Part shown: positions 49,546-60,200 of the stretch, piece after piece
How positions within the stretch are numbered: the stretch's first letter is position 1
Layout of the letters: the number at the start of each line of letters is the position of its first letter
NCBI GenBank assembly: GCA_031213475.1
Contig: JARUPZ010000003.1
Coordinates: 15,308,869 to 15,372,868, forward strand
DNA: 64,000 bases
Direction: 5' to 3'
From: Nereocystis luetkeana
Lineage: Eukaryota > Sar > Phaeophyceae > Laminariales > Laminariaceae
Made by a program: the position numbers and the translations under genes
The notes under the pieces: model-generated
Told to the model about the DNA's origin: nothing
What the model saw: the letters and a program-made list of their open reading frames with translations, nothing else
Databases searched by the model: none

Positions 49546-50393
49546 GAACGTACCTGGTAACCCAAGGGTAACCTTGAGTACGTACGGAGAAGGTCACTGC
49601 CTTGGTGTCAGACAGTACTTCGTACATACGTCAGCAAATATCAGCGACGATACTCTCCAGCGCAGCGGACTTGCTTCTGCTCTGCCTGCTGTAAGCATGT
49701 CGACACCTGAACCGATGTAACGAGACGACAGCAGCAGCACTCCAGGTAGCTGCCGCCCGTCGAGGCAATATCCGTTTATACACCGCCCAAGCGGCCATCC
49801 ATGGATGCCGTTTGCCGCTTGATGATTGCCAATATAATGAGGCACGCGAGCGCGAAGCGCGAGCCTTTTTACTCTTGGCTTCCCAAGGAAGAAAAAGGCT
49901 TTTCATAACGGCTCGAATACAAGGGTAGGTTGCCTTGTTTTGAGTTTTTATATTTGTGTTTGTGGGTGTGTGTATGGGTGTGTGTCATCATGATTCAATA
50001 TTTTTTTCGGCCACGTTTGACCACCGCGCTCAACGCACACGGCGCCAATTCCAGTCCTGGCGAGCTCTGTGCACGCACACGTAAGAACAAAACCTTCTCG
50101 TGCTGGTGCGGTGGTACGTCCTTCACAGTTGGTCAAGCTAGGTGACGCAACGTGTGTAGGCACATGGCTGGGCCATGGTTTAAATAAAAACAAAAAAACA
50201 GAACCAGCAACCGCATCATAACGGTTTTTGTTTTTTGAGTTCTACCAAACGAAACCCAACTCTACGAGTACTCGTAGGCAGATTGCTGTGCCTGTCCACA
50301 CCAACGTCCGGGTCATGCCCGCAAGACATGCTGCAGGTGGTGTTGTCAGCCCCCCCCTCCAACTGATGAGGGAACGGAGATGCAGGAGAAGAC

Positions 50394-51000
50394 CTGCTGT
50401 AGATGTTGTACAGCAGTAGCAGTGGTGATGCCTGCTACGAGAAGCTCTGTTAGACACATGTAAGGTTGTACCTGGTAGGTTTTTCGTCTTCAAATTCTTA
50501 GAGCAGAACCAGGAAGCACACAACAATTCGAAGGGTTCAAGGGTTAAACCGACACAAGCCGAGCGTACAGCTACGCTGACCCTGGCCTCGTGTGTCCCAC
50601 TGCTACTGCTGCTGCTGCTGTTTGCTGCTGGAGAAGCTTTGCTGTAGATGTTGTACATCAGCAGTAGTGGTGGCACCTGCTACGAGAAGCTTTTGTTGGG
50701 CCAAACCTGTCAGGTGCAGAATTTTCGTGGTTCAATTTATGCCGAATTTCGAGTTCGGAACCAGGAAACACACGACAAAATCGAGTACATGTACAAAGGG
50801 TAAGGGTGCGTCGCTGACCCTGGCCTCGTGTGTTCTACTGCTACTGCTGCTGCTGCTGTGTTGCTGCTGTTTAGCTACTGGAGAAGCTCGGCTGTAGATG
50901 TCGTACACCAACAGCAGTGGTCGCACCTGCTACGAGAAGCACTTTCTGTTGGGCAAAACATGTCAGGTGCAGATTTTTCGTCTTCAAAATTATAAAAAAT
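50394..51000. repeat. ~245-bp tandem repeat, about 2.5 units
   Basis: GTAGATGTTGTACA…CTGCTACGAGAAGC…TCTTCAAA…CCTGGCCTCGTGTGT…(CTG)n recurs at about 50394, 50645 and 50893, directly downstream of exon 51949-51070 in minus sense. Confidence 0.88.
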
Positions 51001-51069
51001 ATTTGAATTTCCAGGTGGGAACCACGTACGTACGTAGATGTTCGTGTTGAGTCGATATGCGCTTCTCAC

Positions 51070-51949
51070 CTTTCATGACGACAGCTGCAGGGACAGCGTT
51101 GAGCCCAAACGCCCCAGGTCCTGAGCCCACCGACGAGGCCACACTTCCATCGCTCATCTCGCCAAGAGGCTCCACTGTCGCAGGCTTGAGCGACGCGTAC
51201 ACAGCTTCCAACGCCCGAACTTCCAACCCCCCTCTCGCTTGTCTTGCGGACTGCAACGTCGTTGCCTGCTCCTCCTGCCCGCTGGACGACGCAACCTGCC
51301 GGCTTGCTAGACCCTGGCGCAACGCAGGCACCCGCGACGTCGGTATCGCTGGAGCCTCCTCGCGGTTGCATGCTACCAGCCACGGGAGAAGCAGTCGGCA
51401 GCCAGGCAATAGGGTAGGGTTAAGGGCGTCGAAGATGTGGGCGTTCGGTCGTACCTTGACTTCCAGCTCGATCCAGAGCTGTGCCGTGACCGAGAGAGAC
51501 GGGGTAGTAGCTGTACTTGTTCTGCGAGCGATGCGCGATCGAGGCCGGCAATCGGTACGTACTGCCAAGGTGCGGAGGAATGCGGTATCTTTGCCGCTCC
51601 CGTTTTCGACTGTGACAGCGTGCAGAGGCTCTAGATCGGAACATGACACTACTACTGCTGCCGCTGCCGCTGCTGCTGCTGCTGATGGTGTGTGTCCTCC
51701 GATCTCAATGCACTTTGCCGACAGCAAGCGTGCTTGCGTCCAAGAAAAGTCCAGAGGCAATGCCGTCACATCTGCGCCGAGAACGCACGGCACGTGAAAC
51801 TTGACGGTGTAAATTGTCGGTGGTGCCCCTCTACCCCTCGACATATCGACGTATACTCGTCCCTCGCCCTGGATCACGCACACCGCATCGTTTGTCTGGC
51901 TGCAGGCTGCCTGTGTCTCGTTGCTTGCCTTGGGTTCAACCCCGCAGCC
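51070..51949 (-). CDS. Long coding exon, unrecognised; possible N-terminus of the SNF2 gene
   Basis: An 880-nt open stretch with coding-like composition, from AAG (after a T-rich tract) to AAAG before GTGAGA. It includes GEGRVYVDMSRGRGAPPTIY, TVKFHVPCVLGADV, an Ala run from GCA/GCT repeats near 51660-51680, and LWIELEVKVRPNAHIFDAL. I do not recognise a domain. It is on the same strand as, and upstream of, the SNF2 gene, and ends in phase 1, so at least one more exon would be needed to join to 45114. A start Met at 52012 would make it a first exon instead. Confidence 0.6.
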
Positions 51950-52174
51950 CTTTGCGTAATGCCAACAAAACAAAATAAAACCCTGATAGAAGGGAGGGGA
52001 TTTCCTATACATTTTCCCGGGGTTTCAAATCTAAGGTATATACACGAACAGGTTCCGCGCGCCATGATGACAGACAGACAACGGCACAAGCAGCACATCA
52101 AAATATCAAAACACTGCCGCGTATACGTCGCACTTTGCCGGCACCTACAAACACACCAGCAAAGCAAGTGAAGC

Positions 52175-52596
52175 ATGGGTGAGCCACTGATCGGCAGCGT
52201 CGTCTGCGGAGCGGTCGCACTGGGCATGATGTGGTGGAACTGGCAGATGATGGAGGGGCAGAGGCGCAGAGGCCGCAAGGTCGCGGTGGAAGCAGCGGAG
52301 GCGGGACGAGCGCGCGCGAAAATTCGAGCAGAAGCAGCAGCCCAGGTCACCACCACCGCAGCCGCACCAGCGATAGTGCCGGCCACGGGGGGCTGTGACA
52401 AGCTCCCTCGCACCGTCTCGTCGCCATGCCTCGTCAAGCTATGGCCGCTGCTCGAAAGCCCAGAGAACTCGCCGGCCGAGGGCGGCGGCCCATCTCCGCT
52501 CTTCATCAAGGCTCTGCGGGACCGACTGGAAACTGCGCCCATGTCACCAGCAGTGTCATCCCCGAGACCCGCAGGAACCGGCTTCTTTCAGGACGG
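52175..52596 (+). CDS. Exon 1 of the putative small membrane protein
   Basis: Open from ATG with balanced, non-repetitive composition. If unspliced, the frame stops at 52598-52600 after FFQDG, giving a 141-residue single-exon product; that stop overlaps the GTGAGT donor. Confidence 0.55.
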
Positions 52597-55500
52597 GTGA
52601 GTCGCGACGCCTTGCTTGGAGGCAGCCCTATGGCTGCGCCTCCTGCATCGGAGCTTTGTGGCTTGGATCGCGTGGTACCGGAGAGAGACTATCGGTCCGA
52701 AAGTTTCGCACCTGTGCAACAAATAAACTTTCAACGGCCCACCCTGAACTTCAATTCGCAGTTGACGTTGCTTTGGGAACAAACTGGTATCTTGGTACAA
52801 TACTCGCACGTGGTACGTACATCAGAGTAGTACAGCAGCAGTAGAGTAGTGCATGAGCGCACAGGCACACAGCAGGAACAACAGATACGATACCATCTCT
52901 CGCACCGGTAACCTCGCGCCGTGTGCATGCATGTTCGTCCCCGCCGAGGACTTCTGTAGCGCCCCTTTTGCCCTTTCGCCCAGCTAGCGATTGTGGGCCG
53001 GTAGTGTAGACGTGTAGACTGGCCGTTGTTCGTGATTCTCAGTTCGCGCCAAACATTTCACATTTCCAACGGAGATACTCCAACTAATATATTAATAAAT
53101 AGTGCTATTTAGGTACGTACCACGAACAAGTAACACCACCCCACCATTACCACCAACGCCCCAAGATACACATGAGGTAGTCCTCGTAAAAGCCCGCCAG
53201 GGTCGATCCATCACGCGTGCTTCTCAACGTCATCCTCTGTTCCCTATGCCGTCTTAAGTACCCACGGCTGCATTCTGCCGCGTGGCAGAGAAGGCGGGTG
53301 GTTAGGTGTGGATCGCGCGCGGCCTAACAACATCCAGTTTCATCATCCCGAAAATTCAGCTGTGATTTCCACGCAATTTCCTCCCCGTGGCCTCTTTGGT
53401 CAAGGCTTATTTATTCCCCAACCCGCTTACACACCCCTTCGGCATTGGACACAGCAGCAGCAGTAACAGCAGCAGTGGACTCGTACCCTACCACCCCGAA
53501 CACTTCCACGTACAGCTACAGCAGAGTTCTACACTGCAGTAGCCTACAGCTAGAGCAGCAGTCGTGTACGCCTATCAATAGCAGCGTCCCGTTCGTGCGT
53601 TGGTACGGTAAGATTACTGAAATTGCTACCTTGGTACGTACGAGCACCAGGGATTCAATACTCCGTACGTACGAGCACCGGGGATTCAATACCCTACTTC
53701 GTGTAGATTATACCCGGTTTGAGTAGAGCTGGCCTCTGCTCCACTGCTAAGTAGTCACAGCGACATAGAGCATACCAAGGTAACATACCAGGTACAGCAT
53801 ACCAAGGTACCTGGTACTGCAGTAACAGCAGTCTTCGTAGCCTACGAGTATTAATAGCGATGGGGCGATGAAATTGCTGAAACTATTACAGCAGAGTATC
53901 TACCACCACCAGCAGTAGACTGCTGGGTACACATGCCAGTAATACCAGTAACTATGTATGTGCTCACAACAGCACAGGGGTAGTACGGTACAGGTCACCT
54001 GGTAAGAAAACGAGCAGCAAGAAAAGCAGGCTGAGATTTACCGGAAAATAAGAAATTCTGGAACCAATACACTACACCGAAGGTACAGCAGTGTAGAGGG
54101 CACCCTTTCCCAGATACCGGTAAGAACTTTGGCCTGGGCCGGCTTCCCTTTTTTTTTCTTTTTTTTTTTTCCTTTTTTTTTTTCAACATCACCTTCACTT
54201 TCCAGCCTTTTTACTCGTGGGAGGTTTTACCCTCAACGAGCTTCTGGACAAGCCGTGGTCACAGGTGTCGTCCCTTCTCCCCCCCGGTACGGGCCTTTAT
54301 TTTTTTGTCGCGCATAGGGTTCAGCATTCCCACTGCTCGTCGATTTTCATCGATTGTAGCTAACTCACGCTCTCGCGCTTTCCGCTAATCAATTTATGTT
54401 TTGCAAGAAAAACTCCTACGAGCATGCACTCGGTGAGACTTGGACCCACGAAATTGATCTTGATAGGCACGCGGACCACCTACCAAGCCCCCGGGGACGC
54501 CGGCATCCTGTTTCTTATTAATACCATGTTATTGATAGCTATCCTCGTATGCAGCACCTCTCGTCGTAGCAATCTCTGCACGAGGGTAATGTCATCCCGT
54601 TCCCCCTGTAGGGCTGCACTTCCGTTTTGGGGGCAAGTTACTTGGAAGTAGAGTTGTACCTGGTATATATAGGTTTCTGGACAGTGGTACGTACTAAACG
54701 GGTTGATGTGATACTCGTACGAAGCATGATCTGAATTGATGTGATACTGCTGTCTGTTGTACGATACGATATACTTTTTACGGTCATACTCGTTTCCATC
54801 CCTTTTATTAACGCTGTTATGAAGACTTGTATCAAAAGGACTGCAGTCCCGTTGTGGGGACAAAGTACTCGGAATTTAAGGAGTTTGTTCCGAGAACGGG
54901 AGTGCAGTGCTAAAAGGGTTAATAGCGCGAACGACGGAAGCATTTTACGCACCGTGCAAAGATGAGCTTCGACGAACTCCTTGATCTCGCACAGCTGTTT
55001 TTTTTTTTTCTTGTTTCAAGGCTTTTTGCATCGTGCGGTTTTTTCTCACGATTCGGTGCGGTTTTACGGAACCGCACCGTACCGTAGGATTCTGACAAAA
55101 AGCACCGGAGCGGGCCGTTCGAATTCCAGGAAGGTGTAAACCGCGAGAAGGACTTGAATTCTTTGAAATCGATGATACACCTATTGATGGTACTTTGCTA
55201 CGGTGCGGCTACGGTGTGGTGTGTTTTCTGCCAGGGGTGTACATAACGTTACTGATTACGGTAACACGCAGGTGTCTGAAGTGGGTGGTGGCTAGCCACG
55301 CCTGTGTCGCACGGCCAACGAAAAAAATGATACTGCCGAATCTCTCGACGAAAAAAACGTTGGAACCACGCCTGCCCCCGTTATTTTTCCAGTGGGACAT
55401 TTGTTATTCCCCAGTTCCGAATGTTCCCGTGGAGCCCTTATCTTGGAGTGCAGCTGTGAGTTCCTTGGTACACTCCCGTGAGTGTGCCAAAACGACAGCA

Positions 55501-57244
55501 CTCCGTGTCCTCCTTCAAGGCGGACCGCGTCGCTGCAATTTGTAAATGTGGTTCCAAGCGCTTGAGTTTTCAGTTCTTGCAAAACTACCGTAGTCACGTA
55601 TGTTTTTCTATGCTGTAGAACGAGAAGGAGAAACGCGGAAGCTATTACATTACGGGGGACCACCATAGTTAGTAGGACCAAACATTGTTAGTAAAAATGT
55701 TTAAATATATAGGTTGTTATGTTTACCATAGGTCCTATTAACTATGGTCCCCCGTAACAGTCACAATATGTACACAACTCATCTCCCTTGCTCTCGCTTG
55801 CTTGCGCCAGTATGAGCATGCCGAATAACTCCGTTTTTTCTGCCCGTGCCAACCCAAAAAAGCAGAGACTAGACTACGCAGACTACACGTACGTAGTGCG
55901 CTGGCCTTGACATTGTAGGCTGGGTACGATGTTGGAAAAAACAGCGAGAGAACAACGGAGCATATATTCTCCACTGATACGCACGAGTGGCTAGACTGTA
56001 CACATACAGCAGCCCCCTCCTGGCTTCCTCCTGCCTTGTTCTATCATACGTCGAAAAAGAAAGTAGTTTTCCAGGGGCGTCCATGAAGAAGAGAAAACGA
56101 CTCACCACACACGACACCCCCAGAGGTGTGTTGCAACCATTGTGATCACACGATGTCAAATAACAAAAAAGAAAATGACGATGCTTTTTCTTTTTTTTCC
56201 ACTTGGTTATGGTTATAGTAACCCACCCACCCACCCCCCTATGGTCATACGACTACGGCCATGGATGAGATGAAGTACATCTCTCCTATCGAGTACCCCC
56301 CCCCCCCCCCCCTGTCTAGCGACAAAAAAGAAATGACGGTTCATGCTTTGCTCTTCCAGGCGCCCTTGAATTGGCTACAGTTTCTCTTCTTTTTTTTTTT
56401 TTCTTTTTTTTTTTTTCATCCCAATAATCATCTTCGCACATCTTCTTCTCTCTCTCCTTCCAACTCGTAACTCAGATCCGGGGTCACATAGCAGGCCCTT
56501 CTACTCCCTTCCCGCTACGGTACGTGCCTTCATTTTTATCGCGAGAAGGTTTCAGCCTTTTCTTCCCTCGTCGACTCGCATTGAATTGTGCCTACCCAGT
56601 TTCTCTTGGCGGGAGGTTGCTACCAAGCACGTTGCAACACGTAGCACTTTTTTTTGGTGATTGCAGAAATCAGCGAAGCATCCCCGATAATGAAACGCCT
56701 ACATATGTGTGTATATGTATACATGTATACCTGGTATATCTCTTGGGACACCCAACCAACTAATATTGTTGTTCCTTTCTAGGTGGCAGCTCATCCGCGG
56801 TTTTTTACAGAGCGGTAACAAAACCAGATGTGTGATTTCCGCGTCTTTTTAACGGTAACATTTGCCTCAGGTTTGGGGTAACGTTCATCCCTGGTTTACG
56901 CCGTTTTTCACCGAAGCGCACCGTACCGCATGAACCCATAAAAAAGAACCCATAATTCGCGCCGCACCGCACCGAACGATTCTCAAAAACTATAATCCGT
57001 ACATCCCAACCATGAGATTCTGCATACAGAACAATCCCACCGCGATTCGATGCTATGCTACACCGCCGTGGAAGTTCTTGTTTTCGTTCATTTGTTTGTT
57101 TTGAATACTTTCGCACACACCGACCCCCAAATGAATAGCAGATGCGAGACTATCGTGGAGCTTGACGGGCACGTCTGGCAGAAGACACCCATCAACCAGC
57201 GCTTGCCCATGGCCGCCACCGACCTGGACTTGGCCCTCATGTGA
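52175..57244 (+). CDS. Putative two-exon gene for a small membrane-anchored protein
   Basis: Exon 1 is 52175-52596 (ATG, donor GACGG before GTGAGT, a strong consensus). Exon 2 is 57142-57244 (acceptor ATAGCAG, stop TGA). Phases match (2 then 1 nt) and give about 174 codons. The N-terminus GSVVCGAVALGMMWWNW is a short hydrophobic segment, followed by a basic Ala/Arg helix and a Pro/Ser-rich middle. The end reads CETIVELDGHVWQKTPINQR then LPMAATDLDLALM. No family recognised. It is divergent from the minus exon ending at 51949. The join across 4.5 kb is inference; extra exons are possible. Confidence 0.42.
54215..54335 (+). repeat. Family F-related fragment
   Basis: GGGAGGTTTTACCCTCAACG, GACAAGCCGTGGTCACAGG, CGGGCCTTTATTTTTTTGTC. 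Its short open frame (LVGGFTLNELLDKPWSQ) could mimic an exon. Confidence 0.6.
54606..54657. repeat. Family C, left half followed by TACCTGGTA
   Basis: Left arm and centre only; the sequence then switches to TGTACCTGGTATATATAGG. Confidence 0.7.
54833..54920. repeat. Family C palindrome
   Basis: AAAAGGACTGCAGTCCCG…TGCTAAAAGGGTT; mutated centre. Confidence 0.8.
55652..55761. mobile_element. Family A MITE
   Basis: Full copy, ACATTACGGGGGACC left end; in the putative small-gene intron. Confidence 0.88.
56240..56312 (+). repeat. Family B 3' fragment
   Basis: Last ~70 bp ending ATCGAGTACC and a C-run. Confidence 0.8.
56440..56602 (+). repeat. Family F dispersed repeat
   Basis: Very close copy of 10430-10600, 46 kb away; sequence diverges abruptly after TGTGCCTACCCA. 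Confidence 0.88.
57142..57244 (+). CDS. Exon 2 of the putative small protein gene
   Basis: Strong third-position G/C bias in frame CETIVELDGHVWQKTP, bounded by a T-rich tract plus CAG and by TGA. The antisense frame is also open, so strand rests on the splice signals. Confidence 0.5.
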
Positions 57245-60200
57245 TTGGTGCGTCAGCCGAACAGCCACCTCGTCAGCCAATCAACGCGTCCGTCACCCAA
57301 CGCATCAACCAATCGAGGCGTCAAGTCGACACGGTGAAGAGCGAAGCGAACAGCGCTGCCGAGTGCCCACCAAGCGTCCCATTGCCTTTGTCGTTTTGCC
57401 CGCCGATGGAAACTGATACTGATACCACAAGGGGCGTGGATCACCAAAAAAAAAAAAAGGTCTCGTCGATATGATAGATCTGGATCACCTCACACGGATT
57501 GCGCTAGCAACTGTGGGGGTAAAGACGCGCGACGACACAGCAGCGGCAGGGTCGGCGGGCGGGCGCCTTGAGGTTGATCGATAGTTCATTGCTCGCAGTT
57601 CAGTCGGGGAGGGAGCCAGCCCAGAACGGCGGGGATGGACCGAGGGGCCCGGTGGTGGCCGTTCTAATCATTGACGTGAGCATTGCGGTTTTAGCACAGT
57701 AGGACGTACGTGAACCGTTTCCGTTCGCGTTTTTATTAGTGTTAATCGTTTCACAGTGTTTGCTGTTTTTTTTTCCGTTTCCTGGATCGTGCGGCATCCA
57801 GTCAGTTTGCCTTGCCGCTTTTACGTACTAATAGGAGTATGAAATCGCGAGCCGCTTGCCTCCCAAAAGGTATGGCAAGGCATGGCTGCGGAGGCGTGTT
57901 TGGGTTTGGGGTTCAATTCTGGTTTAAATATTTATATGGGTGGTGATGCCGGGAGTGAGTGGGTGGGTGTTGTTCGGCTGTGTGGGATAGGCTAGGCTAG
58001 CGACGGCGGCGGTGACAACTAAGGGCATTGTTTCGGGCAGGCTTGAGACACGTTTGACAGCAGACAGGGAGGACTTTCTTCCCTAAATCCCTTTTGTCCC
58101 GTTTCTTCTGTGTGTTTTGTCGTCCCTTGGGTTGTCGTGTTGCACATTGCTATTAATCAGCAATTTATGAGGCGCCGGCCGATGAGAAATACCTTCACCC
58201 TCTCACTTTGCCCGTTCGTCCGCGAGGACAAACGTATCGGCGAGGGGGGGGGTAGCCTCGAAAATAGTTTGTGGTTTGGTGCTCCCCCGAGTTGGAATTT
58301 TAATTCGGTCTTTCGATTTAGAGAGTTCCGGTCGAATCGCGTCGTTCATGTTGAATGTTGGATGTTGATCACATTGACTGGTGGATATTTCCCCTCCTAT
58401 TTTTCGTCGTGGTCGGTCGTGGCCTCTGCCTGTCGTTGGTTAGCTTTGGGGTGGGGCGTCGGTTGCCGTTGTTGTGTGTAGGCTGTGAGGTCGGTTTGCT
58501 TGCGTTCCCGTTCGTCCGTGGTTTGCTTTCCGGGGTTCTGGGGTTATTTTTGGCTCGCTCGTCCGTTCGTTTGCTCCTCCGATGCGGCGGGGGCGTTTAT
58601 GTGTTTATGGTTTTCGTTCGTTTATTGTCCTGGGGTTCTCTTGCTGTGTGCAGTGGGTTGCTCGCTCGGCCGTTGATCGGGTGAAGCCGATGTGTTGCTC
58701 GAATTGTATTCAATTACTGGTCTTGTTTTTGTCTCGGGAGATAGCTAGAGGATGGGGGAATTCATAAAATATCTCCTTGTAATGAATTCTTGAAATTTCT
58801 TTTCTGCTGTTATTATCCTCGTTCTGTGGGTTGGTTGTTTAATGTCACTCTGTCCGAATACTTGAGGGCCGTTTGGATATCCATACCAATGCCCTAACCG
58901 TCGTTATATACCCTGGCAGAGTGGTGCATGGTAGCGTGGGAGGCTTGACGAGGAGAGGCTGCAGTGGTTGAAGCTGCGTGCTGATTTGTGACGGCGAATG
59001 TGATATTGTCCGATTCTTTCTGACTTGTTCTTTCGATTGGATTGTTTAGTTTTGTTTTGTTTCTTGTACCGGGGTTGACACATTCCGCGTGTGTTGTTTT
59101 TTGGCTCGTATCCAAGCTGTCACTTATCAATAGGTGTTGGTGTTATTGAAAAAAAAACCCAGCCGGCAAGGGGCTGCGTGAACCCCCCCCCCCCCCCCCC
59201 CCGCGCGCGCGATAACAGTAGTAGACGATATTTGGTATATATCGCCGTGGTATGCATCTATCTGCGCGAGAGCAGGTATGGTAGGATGCGATGTGTCGTT
59301 TGCTCGTTTTGGTTCGTTTCATGTATCACCGATTATTTGACAGAGAATTGTGTGGTTGGGTGTGGTCTTAGCTTTACTATTACATACACTACTCTGGTGT
59401 CGATCCGTATATATACATGAGTATATACATACTTAGGGTTAGGTTGTTCCGGCCTCTCGGCAGGCCGTTGTTGCACATCGTGCCCAGGTTGCGTTCAGGG
59501 CAGTGTTTTTGGGAGATTCTTTCTGAGCAAGTTTTGTCCGTACGGGCAAAACGGTTTGTTGCTCGATGGATCAAAGAGGAGAAAGAGGGGTGGTAGTTTT
59601 GTTTCCACCAACGCACGAGATGTTTTTGGTGCGTTTCGGGTTCGTAGTAGTCTTGACCTTGGCTTTGATCCACGAACTGCGCAAGGTGCATCTCTGTATA
59701 GCGCACGATGCGTGACATGTTTAGGCGATGTCTGTTGAGTGTTTCGTGCGGAGAAAGTTGGGGGGGAAATTCGGAGGTTAAGATTCGTGCCGTGTTTTTT
59801 TGCTTCAACCTCAAACTTTCGGGGTTTGACGAATTTTTTCAAGAGGGCAACCGAACCAGCTGTTTCGAGCTGGGTTAGTTTTTTCTTTTCGCGTTCGGCG
59901 TCATCGGACCTTTCTCGTCGACCAGTAATGGCGCCGAAAGACGTGCCTCATTATTGTGCGGGCTTTCGAGGAACGCCTCCGGACAAGGGTGGGGGGGGGG
60001 GGCGCGGAGGGTGTGGAATATTTTGGCAATTTTCTGGAAACATTCTTGAAACTTTTTGGGATTTTTCGGGAATTGGTAGTTTGGGCAGTGGGAGCACACA
60101 AAATGTGTCCGGAGGGAAATAAAATGTCTGGGTTGCCTCTCGTAGTTGAAGAGGAAGTGAGACACAGGAATGGTTTTTAGAGTGACGTTAGTGATGAAAC

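Larger units (their letters stand above)
45115..51069. other. Region upstream of the reconstructed SNF2 exons
   Basis: Family A MITEs, one family C copy and the 130-bp duplication fill 45.5-46.8 kb; the rest has no exon I can support. A short GC-rich open block at about 45390-45340 (minus, HGIAGAPGTVASASGCWR between CCGAG and GTAGAG) is a weak exon candidate. If the exon at 51070 belongs to the SNF2 gene, this is intron plus at least one unseen exon. Confidence 0.5.

Noticed and set aside
49594..49906. Minus frame resembling an exon between 45114 and 51070
   Set aside because: No convincing donor or acceptor and no phase match, although it could not be excluded fully.
54206..54263. Short exon-like block LVGGFTLNELLDKPWSQ with good splice sites
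   Set aside because: Similar blocks recur at 44100 and 34800 inside a dispersed repeat, so it is more likely repeat than gene.
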